The notes beneath the pieces are model-generated. The model saw only the letters and a list, made by a program, of their open reading frames with translations, searched no databases and was not told the DNA's origin. The translations under genes were made by a program, and so were the position numbers. 16,656 bases of DNA from Bacteroidota bacterium. Its GTDB lineage: Bacteria; Bacteroidota; Bacteroidia; Chitinophagales; Chitinophagaceae. Position 1 is the first letter of the stretch. The number at the start of each line of letters is the position of its first letter. The DNA is taken from contig JAEWBT010000102.1 in the NCBI GenBank assembly GCA_023391015.1, forward strand, positions 1-16,656. Reading direction: 5' to 3'. Shown here piece by piece: positions 7,968 through 14,350 of this stretch.

Positions 7968-8708
7968 CTACCGGATGTCCCAGGTGCGTCGGGCCAGCAC
8001 AACGCGTGTCAGGGCCAGAAACAGGATAATAACAGACAGAAAATAAATCACATCCCGCGTATCTACCACGCCGCGCGAAATGCTATCGTAGTGGTAAGAA
8101 AGGCCCAGTAAACTCAGGTAATAATCGGCGCCGCCCGCAAAAGCCGGCACGCGGCTGAGCGCACTAAATCCGGCATAGAGCAGATAACACAGAAACAAGG
8201 CAACCAGAAACCCAACAATCTGATTGGCCGTGAGCGAAGACGCAAAAACGCCGATGGCCGTAAAAGTAGCTGCCAGGAAAATCAACCCAATATAAGACCC
8301 GACAATACCGCCCCAGTCGGGCACAGTGCGCGCCTGCGCCAGGGCATTGATAGAAACAGCGTAGATGAGGGTGGGCAACAAGGCAAAAAGCACCAGTACG
8401 AGGCAGGCCAGGTATTTACCCACTACAATATCCACGTCGCGCAGGGGCTTGGTGAACAGCCACTCGATGGTACCCGAGCGAAATTCGTCGGCAAAAGAGC
8501 GCATGGTAACTGCCGGAATTAAAAGCAGCAAGAACCAGGGCGCCAGCTCAAAAAAGCGGTCGAGGCCGGCATAGCCATAGTCGAGGATAGAGGTATCGGG
8601 GATCACCCATAGAAATAACCCACAGGCAACAAGAAAAACGCCAATGGCGACGTAGCCGGCCACCGATGACAGGAAGGCCGCAATTTCTTTCCGGAAAACA
8701 GCACGCAT
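7968..8708 (-). CDS. gldF: Gliding-motility-associated ABC transporter permease GldF
   Basis: The 246-aa product starts MRAVFRKEI, matching the F-K/R-K-E start of GldF permeases, followed by about six membrane helices (roughly 18-36, 54-70, 100-121, 137-157, 163-183 and 224-240). The soluble loop FADEFRSGTIEWLFTKP is typical of ABC-2-type permeases. The open frame could start 12 nt earlier at a TTG, but the ATG at 8708 fits both the family N-terminus and a promoter element just upstream. It is the first gene of the gldF-gldG-DUF4340 set. The ATPase GldA is not in the window, so the ATP-binding partner must be encoded elsewhere. Confidence 0.93.
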   Translation of the reverse strand: MRAVFRKEIAAFLSSVAGYVAIGVFLVACGLFLWVIPDTSILDYGYAGLDRFFELAPWFLLLLIPAVTMRSFADEFRSGTIEWLFTKPLRDVDIVVGKYLACLVLVLFALLPTLIYAVSINALAQARTVPDWGGIVGSYIGLIFLAATFTAIGVFASSLTANQIVGFLVALFLCYLLYAGFSALSRVPAFAGGADYYLSLLGLSYHYDSISRGVVDTRDVIYFLSVIILFLALTRVVLARRTWDIR

Positions 8709-8717
8709 AAGAGGGCG

Positions 8718-8725
8718 CAAAAATA
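8718..8725 (-). promoter_or_regulatory. Candidate -7 promoter element for gldF
   Basis: On the minus strand it reads TATTTTTG, matching TAnnTTTG, 9 nt before the gldF ATG; the mRNA leader would be extremely short. No TTTG -33 element is found at the expected distance. It suggests that gldF begins its own transcript and does not depend on the glycosylase gene upstream. Confidence 0.4.
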
Positions 8726-8850
8726 GGCATTCGGGGCGCGGGAAGCGTTGATGACCCGTTCCGGAAAACGTTGTGTCGTCTTTGAGAAAGGTTAAATAAA
8801 AACAGTGTGGACGGGTAGGGCTTCTGGCAATCTGTTTTCCGGAAATCCCT

Positions 8851-9513
8851 TTAATCTTCTTTCAACTCCAGACTTTTCCACAGATACCGGCAGGCCAGGG
8901 TGCGATAGGGTGCCCATTTTCCGGAAATTTCCGTCATGCGGCGGGCTAGGTCTTTGCCGGTCTCTTCCAAACCATAGGCCTTTCGCATCGCGTTCTGGAT
9001 GCCCAGGTCGCCGGGGCTGAACACGTCGGGCCGGTCGAGGGCAAACATCTGAATCATCTCCGCCGTCCAGCGGCCCACGCCTTTGATTTGGGTGAGATGC
9101 GCAGTGAGCGCTTCTGCGTCCAGCGCCTGTATGATCTCCAATGCCAGCCCACCGTTCTGCGCAAAACCGGAAATCGATTTTACATAGGCGGTTTTTTGGC
9201 GGGACAAGCCAAGAGCCCGGAAGTCTTCCTCCGGCGTTTCTAAAAGCGGCTGCGGAGAGAGGCCTTTTTCCATTCCAAACCGCTCCAGAAACCGTTGCCA
9301 GATGCTTTGCGCGGCCTTCACGGAAATCTGCTGCCCCAGCACAGCGCGCAGCAAGGCTTTGTAGATATCAGGATTTTTTTCCGGAAGGATTTTGAGATCG
9401 ATTTGGGAAATCAGGAGAACCAAAACCGGATCGGCCGCTATCAAATAGGGGCGACCGGCCACCGACCAGTGGGGCGCGTCCGGGGTGTTCAAAACGTTTT
9501 GAGGAAAAGCCAT
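8851..9513 (-). CDS. AlkA-type DNA-3-methyladenine glycosylase (HhH-GPD)
   Basis: This 220-aa base-excision-repair glycosylase should remove alkylated purines from DNA. It has the helix-hairpin-helix IKGVGRWTA (143-151) and, after it, the catalytic aspartate D169 in VFSPGDLGIQ, as in AlkA; RAVLGQQIS (56-64) is the usual substrate-side helix. It is shorter than E. coli AlkA and lacks that protein's separate N-terminal domain, resembling the compact glycosylases common outside enterobacteria. There are no Fe-S cysteines at the C-terminus, which separates it from the endonuclease III-like gene at 12182. It lies 142 bp upstream of gldF on the same strand and diverges from the ecotin gene. Confidence 0.9.
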   Translation of the reverse strand: MAFPQNVLNTPDAPHWSVAGRPYLIAADPVLVLLISQIDLKILPEKNPDIYKALLRAVLGQQISVKAAQSIWQRFLERFGMEKGLSPQPLLETPEEDFRALGLSRQKTAYVKSISGFAQNGGLALEIIQALDAEALTAHLTQIKGVGRWTAEMIQMFALDRPDVFSPGDLGIQNAMRKAYGLEETGKDLARRMTEISGKWAPYRTLACRYLWKSLELKED

Positions 9514-9569
9514 AGAGCCGCTTGTTTTTCGGAAAAGTAAGCGTTTCCAGACAGCCGCGCAGCACCGGC

Positions 9570-9624
9570 CTACCGGTAGAGAGATTCCAAAAAAGACTTA
9601 AAAAACGGCAGCCGTTGTGGAATC
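9570..9624. promoter_or_regulatory. Nested dyads in the divergent glycosylase-ecotin intergenic region
   Basis: The 165-bp region between the two divergent genes holds a perfect 10-bp palindrome, CTACCGGTAG (9570-9579), and a nested inverted repeat: GATTCCA (9583-9589) with TGGAATC (9618-9624), enclosing AACGG-CAG-CCGTT (9604-9616). These could be operators or an mRNA leader hairpin for ecotin. No TAnnTTTG element was found, so promoter positions remain open. Confidence 0.3.
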
Positions 9625-9678
9625 GGTACGCTTTTTTCTTTCTCTGGCAACCATCCATACGAAACCAATTCAAGTGTT

Positions 9679-10194
9679 ATGAACATCCTTCCATCCGTTA
9701 CAACCGCCCTTGCAGCCACCCTGCTGCTGGCCTCCTGCGCCACCGGCAATATGGCAACCGCCCCCAAAATGAATCCCAACCCACCGGCTACCGTGAGCGG
9801 CGAACTCAAAAATTACCCCATGGCCAAAGCCGGCTACCAGCGCATGGTTATCTACCTGCCGGAGAAAACCCGCGACCAGGAAGGCGCTTACAAAGTAGAG
9901 CTGATTCCCGGAAAAATGGCCAAAGTAGATTGCAACTACCATTCGCTTTCCGGAAATCTGGAGAAAAAAGAGCTTCAGGGCTTTGGCTATGATTACTATG
10001 AGTTTACTTCCGACGGCAACATGGCTTCCACCAAAATGGCCTGCCCTGATACCAAAATGACCGACAAATTTGTGTATGGCCAAACAGCAATGCTGGATTA
10101 CAACAGCCGTCTGCCGGTTGTGGTCTATGTTCCCAATGGTTTTCAGCTGAAATACCGCGTTTGGAGCGCCTCAGCGCTGGGTGATGTAAAGTAG
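9679..10194 (+). CDS. eco: Ecotin-family serine protease inhibitor, predicted lipoprotein
   Basis: The 171-aa product aligns over its whole mature length with ecotin, the periplasmic dimeric inhibitor of trypsin-fold serine proteases. Shared segments include KVDCNYH, the LQGFGYDYYEF strand, STKMACPD, YNSRLPVVVY and LKYRVW. C85 and C122 match the disulfide that supports the reactive loop. By alignment to STMMACPD of E. coli ecotin (P1 Met84), the P1 residue is K119, which predicts a preference for trypsin-like proteases. The N-terminus has a signal peptide ending in lipobox LASC (C20), so the protein should be lipid-anchored in an envelope membrane, unlike the soluble E. coli form. It stands alone, divergent from the glycosylase and convergent with pepD. 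Confidence 0.93.
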   Translation: MNILPSVTTALAATLLLASCATGNMATAPKMNPNPPATVSGELKNYPMAKAGYQRMVIYLPEKTRDQEGAYKVELIPGKMAKVDCNYHSLSGNLEKKELQGFGYDYYEFTSDGNMASTKMACPDTKMTDKFVYGQTAMLDYNSRLPVVVYVPNGFQLKYRVWSASALGDVK

Positions 10195-10216
10195 ATTTTC
10201 CGGAAATTTGAATAAG

Positions 10217-10272
10217 GATAGCCCCTTGGAAAAACACGCGTATAAAAGTGCGTGCTTTTTCAAGGGGCTATC
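10217..10272. terminator. Long hairpin after ecotin, convergent with pepD
   Basis: Outer arms GATAGCCCCTTG and CAAGGGGCTATC pair perfectly; the stem continues with small mismatches through GAAAAACACGC and GCGTGCTTTTT around a short AT-rich loop. It lies 23 nt after the ecotin stop, between convergent ecotin and pepD, so a bidirectional terminator role is plausible. It is related in sequence to the hairpin at 12071-12117, with paired substitutions that keep the stem. Confidence 0.6.
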
Positions 10273-10347
10273 GGCATTTTACAGAAAGCAGCCTCCTGAA
10301 TCAGTTGGAATCCTGTCGTGGTTGGAATTGCTTATGATGTTATGTAC

Positions 10348-10433
10348 GGGCTTCGACAAGCTCCCCCTGACACTCATTTTGTAATCAGCAAATGATTACA
10401 GCAACTGTGTCCCCCTGAGCTTGTCGAAAGGGC
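10348..10433 (+). repeat. MITE-like element, left copy
   Basis: This 86-bp element has terminal inverted repeats beginning TTCGACAAGCTC (10352-10363) and ending GAGCTTGTCGAA (10417-10428), with an inner dyad TGTAATCA-gcaaa-TGATTACA (10380-10400). A near-identical copy in reverse orientation is at 11981-12065 on the other side of pepD. It is 17 nt from the pepD stop codon. It is probably a non-autonomous, MITE- or REP-type dispersed repeat; no transposase is seen. Confidence 0.75.
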
Positions 10434-10450
10434 GCTTTACTTGTCTGAAT

Positions 10451-11902
10451 CTATTCCGGAACCGCTGCCAGCACGGCTTGCAGAAATTTCCAGAATTTTT
10501 GAGTCGAGCTGATTTGCGCCTGCTCGTCGGGCGAGTGCGCGCCGGTAATGGTAGGCCCAAAGGAAATCATTTCCATAGCGGGGTATTTTCCCCCAATAAT
10601 GCCGCATTCCAGTCCGGCGTGTACCGCATCCACATGCGCCGGTTCGCCAAACAGATTCTCATACACCTCACTGGCCAGTTGCACCACCTGCGAGCCGGGT
10701 AGCGGCGTCCAGCCGGGATAATCGCCGGTGAACGTAACGGTGGCCCCGGCCAGTTGCAGCGCGGCTTCGAGGCCCCGGGCCAAATCCCATTTTTCGGAAT
10801 CCACCGAAGAGCGGGTGAGGCACTGCACCGTAAAAGTGCCCTCCCCAATCCGAACGCGCGCGAGGTTGTTGGAGGTCTGCACCAGCCCGGCAATAGCAGG
10901 ACTCATCCGGAAAATACCGTTATGCAGCGTATAAATCACCCGCAACATTCTATCCTGAAAATCGCTGGCCCAAACGCGTTCAGGGGTGGGAATGCCGGTC
11001 GCTTCCACTTTCAGTTCCGGATCAGTCACGGCGTATTCTTTTTGCAGCGCCCCGGTTTCCTCGGCCAGAAACGTTTCAAAAGCACTTGCATTTCCGGCAG
11101 GAACGGCCACGATCGCGCCCGATTCGCGGGGAATGGCGTTGCGCAGCCCGCCGCCATCTACCGCCGCTACGCGCAGCCCAAATTTTTCTGCTGCCTGCGA
11201 CAAAAGCCGGTTCATCAGTTTGTTGGCGTTGGCCCGGCCCAGGTGAATATCGCCGCCGGAGTGGCCGCCTTTCAACCCGGAAACAAACAAGCGGTAGCCC
11301 TGCACATCGCTGTCGGGAGCTTCTGTCTCGTACTTTCCGGAACCGGTTACGTCCACGCCGCCTGCACAGCCAATCGTGAGGGAATCATCCTCCTCGGTGT
11401 CGAGGTTGAGCATCATGCGGGCCTTCAAAATGCCGGGTTCTAATTCTTTGGCACCCGTCATGCCGGTTTCTTCATCTATGGTAAACAAGGCTTCGAGCGG
11501 CGGGTGTGGAATGTCATCAGACGACAGAACGGCCATAATGGCCGCCACGCCCAGTCCGTTATCGGCTCCCAGCGTAGTGCCTTTTGCTTTCACCCAGTCG
11601 CCGTCCACATACATCCGGATGCCTTCGGTAGCAAAATCAAAATCCACGTCGGCATTTTTCTGCTGCACCATGTCGATGTGTCCTTGCAGCGCCACCGTCT
11701 GCCGTCCCTCCATGCCGGGCGTGGCCGCTTTGCGGATGATAACATTGCCCACGGCATCCTGAATGGTTTCGAGGCCAAGCCCTTCGCCAAAGGCTTTCAT
11801 AAAACGGCTGACAGCGGCTTCGTGTTTCGAGGCGCGCGGAATGGCGTTCAGATCGGCGAAATGATTCCAGACCGGTTGGGGCAAAAGGCTGCGGACGTCC
11901 AT
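10451..11902 (-). CDS. pepD: Aminoacyl-histidine dipeptidase PepD (M20 family)
   Basis: The 483-aa cytoplasmic metallopeptidase should cleave X-His and other dipeptides using two metal ions. Visible ligands and catalytic residues are H75 and D77 in QGHIDM, D114 in GADNG, E144-E145 in IDEETG, D168 in NLDTEE, and the C-terminal histidine in GAHSPDE. GLKGGHSGGD lies in the lid/dimerisation domain. Length and order fit PepD/PepV-type enzymes. The frame is open up to 12067, but that extension is translated from the MITE-like repeat and cannot be a real N-terminus; the ATG at 11902 gives the family start MDVRSLLPQPVW. The gene lies between inverted copies of a repeat (10348-10433 and 11981-12065). 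No convincing promoter was found. Confidence 0.94.
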   Translation of the reverse strand: MDVRSLLPQPVWNHFADLNAIPRASKHEAAVSRFMKAFGEGLGLETIQDAVGNVIIRKAATPGMEGRQTVALQGHIDMVQQKNADVDFDFATEGIRMYVDGDWVKAKGTTLGADNGLGVAAIMAVLSSDDIPHPPLEALFTIDEETGMTGAKELEPGILKARMMLNLDTEEDDSLTIGCAGGVDVTGSGKYETEAPDSDVQGYRLFVSGLKGGHSGGDIHLGRANANKLMNRLLSQAAEKFGLRVAAVDGGGLRNAIPRESGAIVAVPAGNASAFETFLAEETGALQKEYAVTDPELKVEATGIPTPERVWASDFQDRMLRVIYTLHNGIFRMSPAIAGLVQTSNNLARVRIGEGTFTVQCLTRSSVDSEKWDLARGLEAALQLAGATVTFTGDYPGWTPLPGSQVVQLASEVYENLFGEPAHVDAVHAGLECGIIGGKYPAMEMISFGPTITGAHSPDEQAQISSTQKFWKFLQAVLAAVPE

Positions 11903-11980
11903 AAGAGAAGTTGTTTTTTTGAGAAGGGGCAAGTTAGGGATGCGCCGAGAAAACAAGCCGGAGAGGCCCTTCGACACCCC

Positions 11981-12065
11981 GCCCTGCGACAAGCTCCCGG
12001 TGACACAGTTGCTGTAATCAATTACTGATGAGAAAAGGAGTGTCAGGGGGAGCTTGTCGAAGCCC
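11981..12065 (-). repeat. MITE-like element, right copy (inverted)
   Basis: The reverse complement of this 85-bp stretch matches the element at 10348-10433 along nearly its full length, including both terminal repeats and the GATTACAGCAACTGTGTC segment. The inner dyad is weaker here. A further partial CCTTCGACA sequence lies just outside it near 11968. It lies in the divergent region between pepD and the endonuclease III-like gene, so it may affect either promoter. Confidence 0.75.
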
Positions 12066-12070
12066 ATATT

Positions 12071-12117
12071 AATAGCCTCTTAGAAAAACGCTGTGTTTGC
12101 TTTTCTAAGAGGCTATT
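12071..12117. repeat. Perfect 17-bp hairpin in a divergent promoter region
   Basis: AATAGCCTCTTAGAAAA (12071-12087) pairs exactly with its inverse at 12101-12117 around a 13-nt loop. It resembles the hairpin at 10217-10272. It stands upstream of both flanking genes, so a simple terminator role is unexpected; it may be an attenuator in the leader of the plus-strand gene, a remnant terminator, or part of a repeat unit with the neighbouring MITE-like element. Confidence 0.65.
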
Positions 12118-12181
12118 GTCATTGAAATTTCCGGAAAATAGGCCCTTCCCGGCACAGGATTTAGAAGCGGTTAAGCCATCT

Positions 12182-12898
12182 ATGCCGCCTGCTTCCTTCG
12201 CGCCCAACCAAAACACCGCCTTTGTGGTGCTGATTCACGAACGGTTGGCCTTGGTTTATGGCCGCAACCTGTCGTATTTCCACGACCTCGACCCGCTCAG
12301 CGAACTCATCTCCTCCGTCCTTTCTCACCGCACCAAAAACAGCCAGTCGGCAAAAGCCTATCACCAGCTGGTAGCCCGCTTCCCGACGTGGGAGGCCGTG
12401 CGCGATGCACCGGTGGTGGCGGTTCAGGAGGCCATCAGCCCCTGCACCTGGCCGGAGCAAAAAGCGCCCCGCATCCAGCAAATCCTGCAAGACATCGCCG
12501 AGCGCCACGGAGTACTTTCATTGGATTTTCTGGGCGAGATGCCCGTTGCCGAGGCCCGCGACTGGCTGGAACAGCTGCCCGGCGTAGGCCCTAAAACCAG
12601 TGCGGCAACCCTTTCGTTTTCTTCGCTGCGCGCCCGTGCCCTGCCGGTCGATTCGCACCACTTCCGGGTGGCGTGGCGATTGGGTATTATTCTGGAAAAA
12701 ATCGGCGAAGGCAAGGCCAACCGCGTGTTGGAAGCTCTGCTTCCCCAAAGTTTTACGGCGCAGGATGTGTACGATCACCACCAGCTCCTCATGCGTCACG
12801 GGCAGAAAATCTGCCATTGGCGTGCGCCGGAGTGCCGCCACTGCGTGCTACTGGAGGTATGCCCAACGGGGCAGCGGCTTCTGAACCTGGCAAAGTAA
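12182..12898 (+). CDS. Endonuclease III-like DNA glycosylase with [4Fe-4S] cluster
   Basis: This 238-aa HhH-GPD protein resembles endonuclease III, which excises oxidised pyrimidines and nicks abasic sites. The hairpin-helix-hairpin LPGVGPKTS carries the catalytic lysine K138, D157 lies in VDSHHFRV, and the C-terminal cysteines C211-x6-C218-x2-C221-x5-C227 match the [4Fe-4S] loop. The substrate-side helix reads SVLSHRTKNSQS where E. coli Nth has VLLSAQATD, so it is a divergent relative and I do not assign nth. A TTG at 12116 would give a longer product starting inside a hairpin repeat; the ATG at 12182 is preferred. It stands alone, divergent from pepD. Confidence 0.85.
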   Translation: MPPASFAPNQNTAFVVLIHERLALVYGRNLSYFHDLDPLSELISSVLSHRTKNSQSAKAYHQLVARFPTWEAVRDAPVVAVQEAISPCTWPEQKAPRIQQILQDIAERHGVLSLDFLGEMPVAEARDWLEQLPGVGPKTSAATLSFSSLRARALPVDSHHFRVAWRLGIILEKIGEGKANRVLEALLPQSFTAQDVYDHHQLLMRHGQKICHWRAPECRHCVLLEVCPTGQRLLNLAK

Positions 12899-12964
12899 AT
12901 TTTTTTCTACACCCGGCGGAGACATCCTATAAAAAAACGTGCATCCCGTTATTACGCTCTTGGT

Positions 12965-13160
12965 GATCAATGGGAGATAAAAGCTTGTATTCAGCAGCAT
13001 TCCGGAGGAACGCCTCGCAGGTAGAATGTTGATCAATAAGGAATAGAAGTTTGTATTCAGCAGCGTTCCGGAGGAACGCCTCGTGGGTAGAATGTTGATC
13101 AATGAGGAATAGAAATTTGTATCCAGCAGCGTTCCGGAGGAACGCCTCGTGGGTAGAAAC
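12965..13160 (+). repeat. 66-bp tandem repeat, about three copies
   Basis: Units start with GATCAAT at 12965, 13031 and 13097, an exact 66-bp period. Each holds a hairpin of the form GCGTTCC-GGA-GGAACGC (12997-13013, 13063-13079, 13129-13145) followed by CCTCGTGGGTAGAA or a close variant. The first unit is more diverged and the last is cut short. It lies in gene-free DNA downstream of the endonuclease III-like gene. Confidence 0.85.
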
Positions 13161-13180
13161 AGAAAACCGGATTCTGTAAT

Positions 13181-13280
13181 GCGTTCCAGAGGAATGCTTC
13201 GTGAATCACAAAGCGTTCCTCTGGAACGCGGACGCCGTAAACATCACATTTTCTACCTGCAAAGCGTTCCTCTGCAACGC
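13181..13280. repeat. Further REP-like hairpins, one direct and two inverted
   Basis: Three more copies of the GCGTTCC hairpin follow the tandem array: direct at 13181-13197, inverted at 13213-13229 and 13264-13280. The copies at 13181-13199 and 13211-13229 pair with each other over 19 bp with one mismatch, a BIME-like head-to-head pair. TTCTACCTGC before the last copy is the inverse of the unit's tail, which confirms reversed orientation. Confidence 0.75.
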
Positions 13281-13359
13281 AGATGCTGTAATCCTACCAT
13301 TACCGGAGCGAAATCCGTGTCATCCTGAAAAGGATCCCTACAAAACGCCTTTTAAATGG

Positions 13360-13407
13360 AATGCTAAAGGGATTCTATACAGCTTTAGAAAGAATCCCTT
13401 TAGCATT
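13360..13407. terminator. Perfect 17-bp inverted repeat
   Basis: AATGCTAAAGGGATTCT (13360-13376) pairs exactly with 13391-13407 around a 14-nt loop. It lies between convergent genes, about 460 bp after the plus-strand glycosylase and about 200 bp after the nitroreductase stop. It could terminate transcription from either side or be one more dispersed hairpin; a short TTTTC follows on the plus strand. Confidence 0.4.
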
Positions 13408-13605
13408 TTCCGGATAGGCGCTAACCAGAAAGACTGATCATCCCCAACAAAGGAGGAATCTCGCTGTATGCCCGTAAAGCCTTGTAGATATTCCCTTTCT
13501 CAGCAGCCGGAATGAAGCTTTCGTTCCGGCTTCATGAGCGATACCCGGATTGTCCGGAAAGGACTTTGAGCAAAAAGTGTTTTTCCGGAAAAAGCCCTTT
13601 GCCGG
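13408..13605. other. Gene-free tail of the 12899-13605 intergenic region
   Basis: The intergenic stretch of about 700 bp shows no credible gene in any frame; besides the repeats listed above it ends with this segment. Here two overlapping, mutually exclusive small hairpins occur: GCCGGAA (13506-13512) with TTCCGGC (13524-13530), and ATGAAGC (13512-13518) with GCTTCAT (13529-13535). A 14-bp palindrome, TTTTTCCGGAAAAA (13580-13593), lies just after the nitroreductase stop codon and may serve as a weak terminator. Confidence 0.5.
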
Positions 13606-14259
13606 CTACGAAAGATGAATCAAAAAATCTTCTTCCGGCGTACGCACCTTCTTGAAGTTCACCATCCAATCGTTGCTGGCATCGCGGTAGCCGAGGGGAA
13701 GAATTACGGCGCTTTTCAGTCCTTTCTTGTCCAGTCCCAGTGCTTGGTCCAGGGCGGCATTGTCGAAGCCTTCCATCGGCGTGGCATCCACGTGTTGTTC
13801 GGCGGCGGCAGCAATGGCCAGTCCTAGCGAGATGTAGGCCTGCTTGGCGGCATGGGCCTGCTGGGCTTCCGACGTCATCGCTTTCATCATGCCCCAAAGC
13901 CGGTCTTTATAGTCATCCATCATCGTGGCGGGCAAGCCGCGCTCGGCCAGCGTTTGGCCAAACACGTCGCCGATCCCTTCATAGGTATATTGATCCTGAA
14001 TGGCCCACACCAGCAGCTCCGAGCAATCGGTGATCTGGCTTTGATCATTGGCAATGGGGCGCAGCTTTTCCAACAGTTCGCGGTTGCTGATGACCAGAAT
14101 GCGGTAGGGTTGCAGGCCGGAGGACGACGGCGCCATCCGCGCGGCTTCCAGAATGTAGCGGAGCTTTTCGGCGGGCACGCGCTGGCCATTCATCTTTTTG
14201 GTAGCGTAGCGCCAGTGGAGGCTGTCGAGCAGATTGGTGTTTTGAAGATCGGTATTCAT
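13606..14259 (-). CDS. Nitroreductase-family NAD(P)H-dependent oxidoreductase
   Basis: The 217-aa product has the NfsB-like nitroreductase fold signatures: an N-terminal HWRYATKKM FMN phosphate-binding segment (R17, K21-K22), APSSSGLQPYRI (43-54) contacting the flavin, and a C-terminal ILPLGYRDASND segment. Such homodimeric FMN enzymes reduce nitroaromatics, quinones and related electrophiles with NAD(P)H in the cytoplasm; the natural substrate is unknown. It diverges from an HxlR-type regulator across 91 bp, a pairing widely seen where the regulator controls the reductase. The ATG at 14259 lies 5 nt below a good -7 element, so the mRNA leader would be very short or absent. Confidence 0.92.
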   Translation of the reverse strand: MNTDLQNTNLLDSLHWRYATKKMNGQRVPAEKLRYILEAARMAPSSSGLQPYRILVISNRELLEKLRPIANDQSQITDCSELLVWAIQDQYTYEGIGDVFGQTLAERGLPATMMDDYKDRLWGMMKAMTSEAQQAHAAKQAYISLGLAIAAAAEQHVDATPMEGFDNAALDQALGLDKKGLKSAVILPLGYRDASNDWMVNFKKVRTPEEDFLIHLS

Positions 14260-14263
14260 AGGG

Positions 14264-14271
14264 CAAAATTA
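14264..14271 (-). promoter_or_regulatory. Candidate -7 element for the nitroreductase gene
   Basis: On the minus strand it reads TAATTTTG, matching TAnnTTTG, 4 nt upstream of the ATG. The dyad at 14283-14295 lies where the -33 region would be, so a bound repressor could block it. Confidence 0.5.
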
Positions 14272-14282
14272 CCGCCACCCAC

Positions 14283-14330
14283 TTACCTTTGGTAACTCCT
14301 TACCCCGGAGTAACCGTGTACCAACGGGTA
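14283..14330. promoter_or_regulatory. Candidate HxlR operator region overlapping both divergent promoters
   Basis: Three dyads are packed in 48 bp: TTACC-TTT-GGTAA (14283-14295), ACTCC-N7-GGAGT (14295-14311) and TACC-AACG-GGTA (14319-14330). The first contains TACCTTTG (14284-14291), a plus-strand match to TAnnTTTG about 60 nt before the hxlR start, and also covers the -33 position of the nitroreductase promoter. A single bound dimer could therefore control both genes. The dyads are seen; the binding protein is inferred from gene arrangement. Confidence 0.5.
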
Positions 14331-14350
14331 ACCACCCAAAGCCTTTTGTT

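Noticed and set aside
9621..9640. Plus-strand TACGCTTT as an ecotin -7 element
   Set aside because: It lacks the final G of TAnnTTTG and has no proper -33 partner.
11903..12067. N-terminal extension of pepD to 12067
   Set aside because: The extra residues are translated from the MITE-like repeat at 11981-12065; the family N-terminus begins at the ATG at 11902.
12116..12181. TTG start for the endonuclease III-like gene
   Set aside because: The TTG lies in the right arm of a hairpin and the added residues do not resemble the family; the ATG at 12182 is sufficient.
13201..13437. 78-aa open frame in the repeat-rich intergenic region
   Set aside because: It is translated from REP-like hairpins and the 17-bp inverted repeat, with no family resemblance or start signal.
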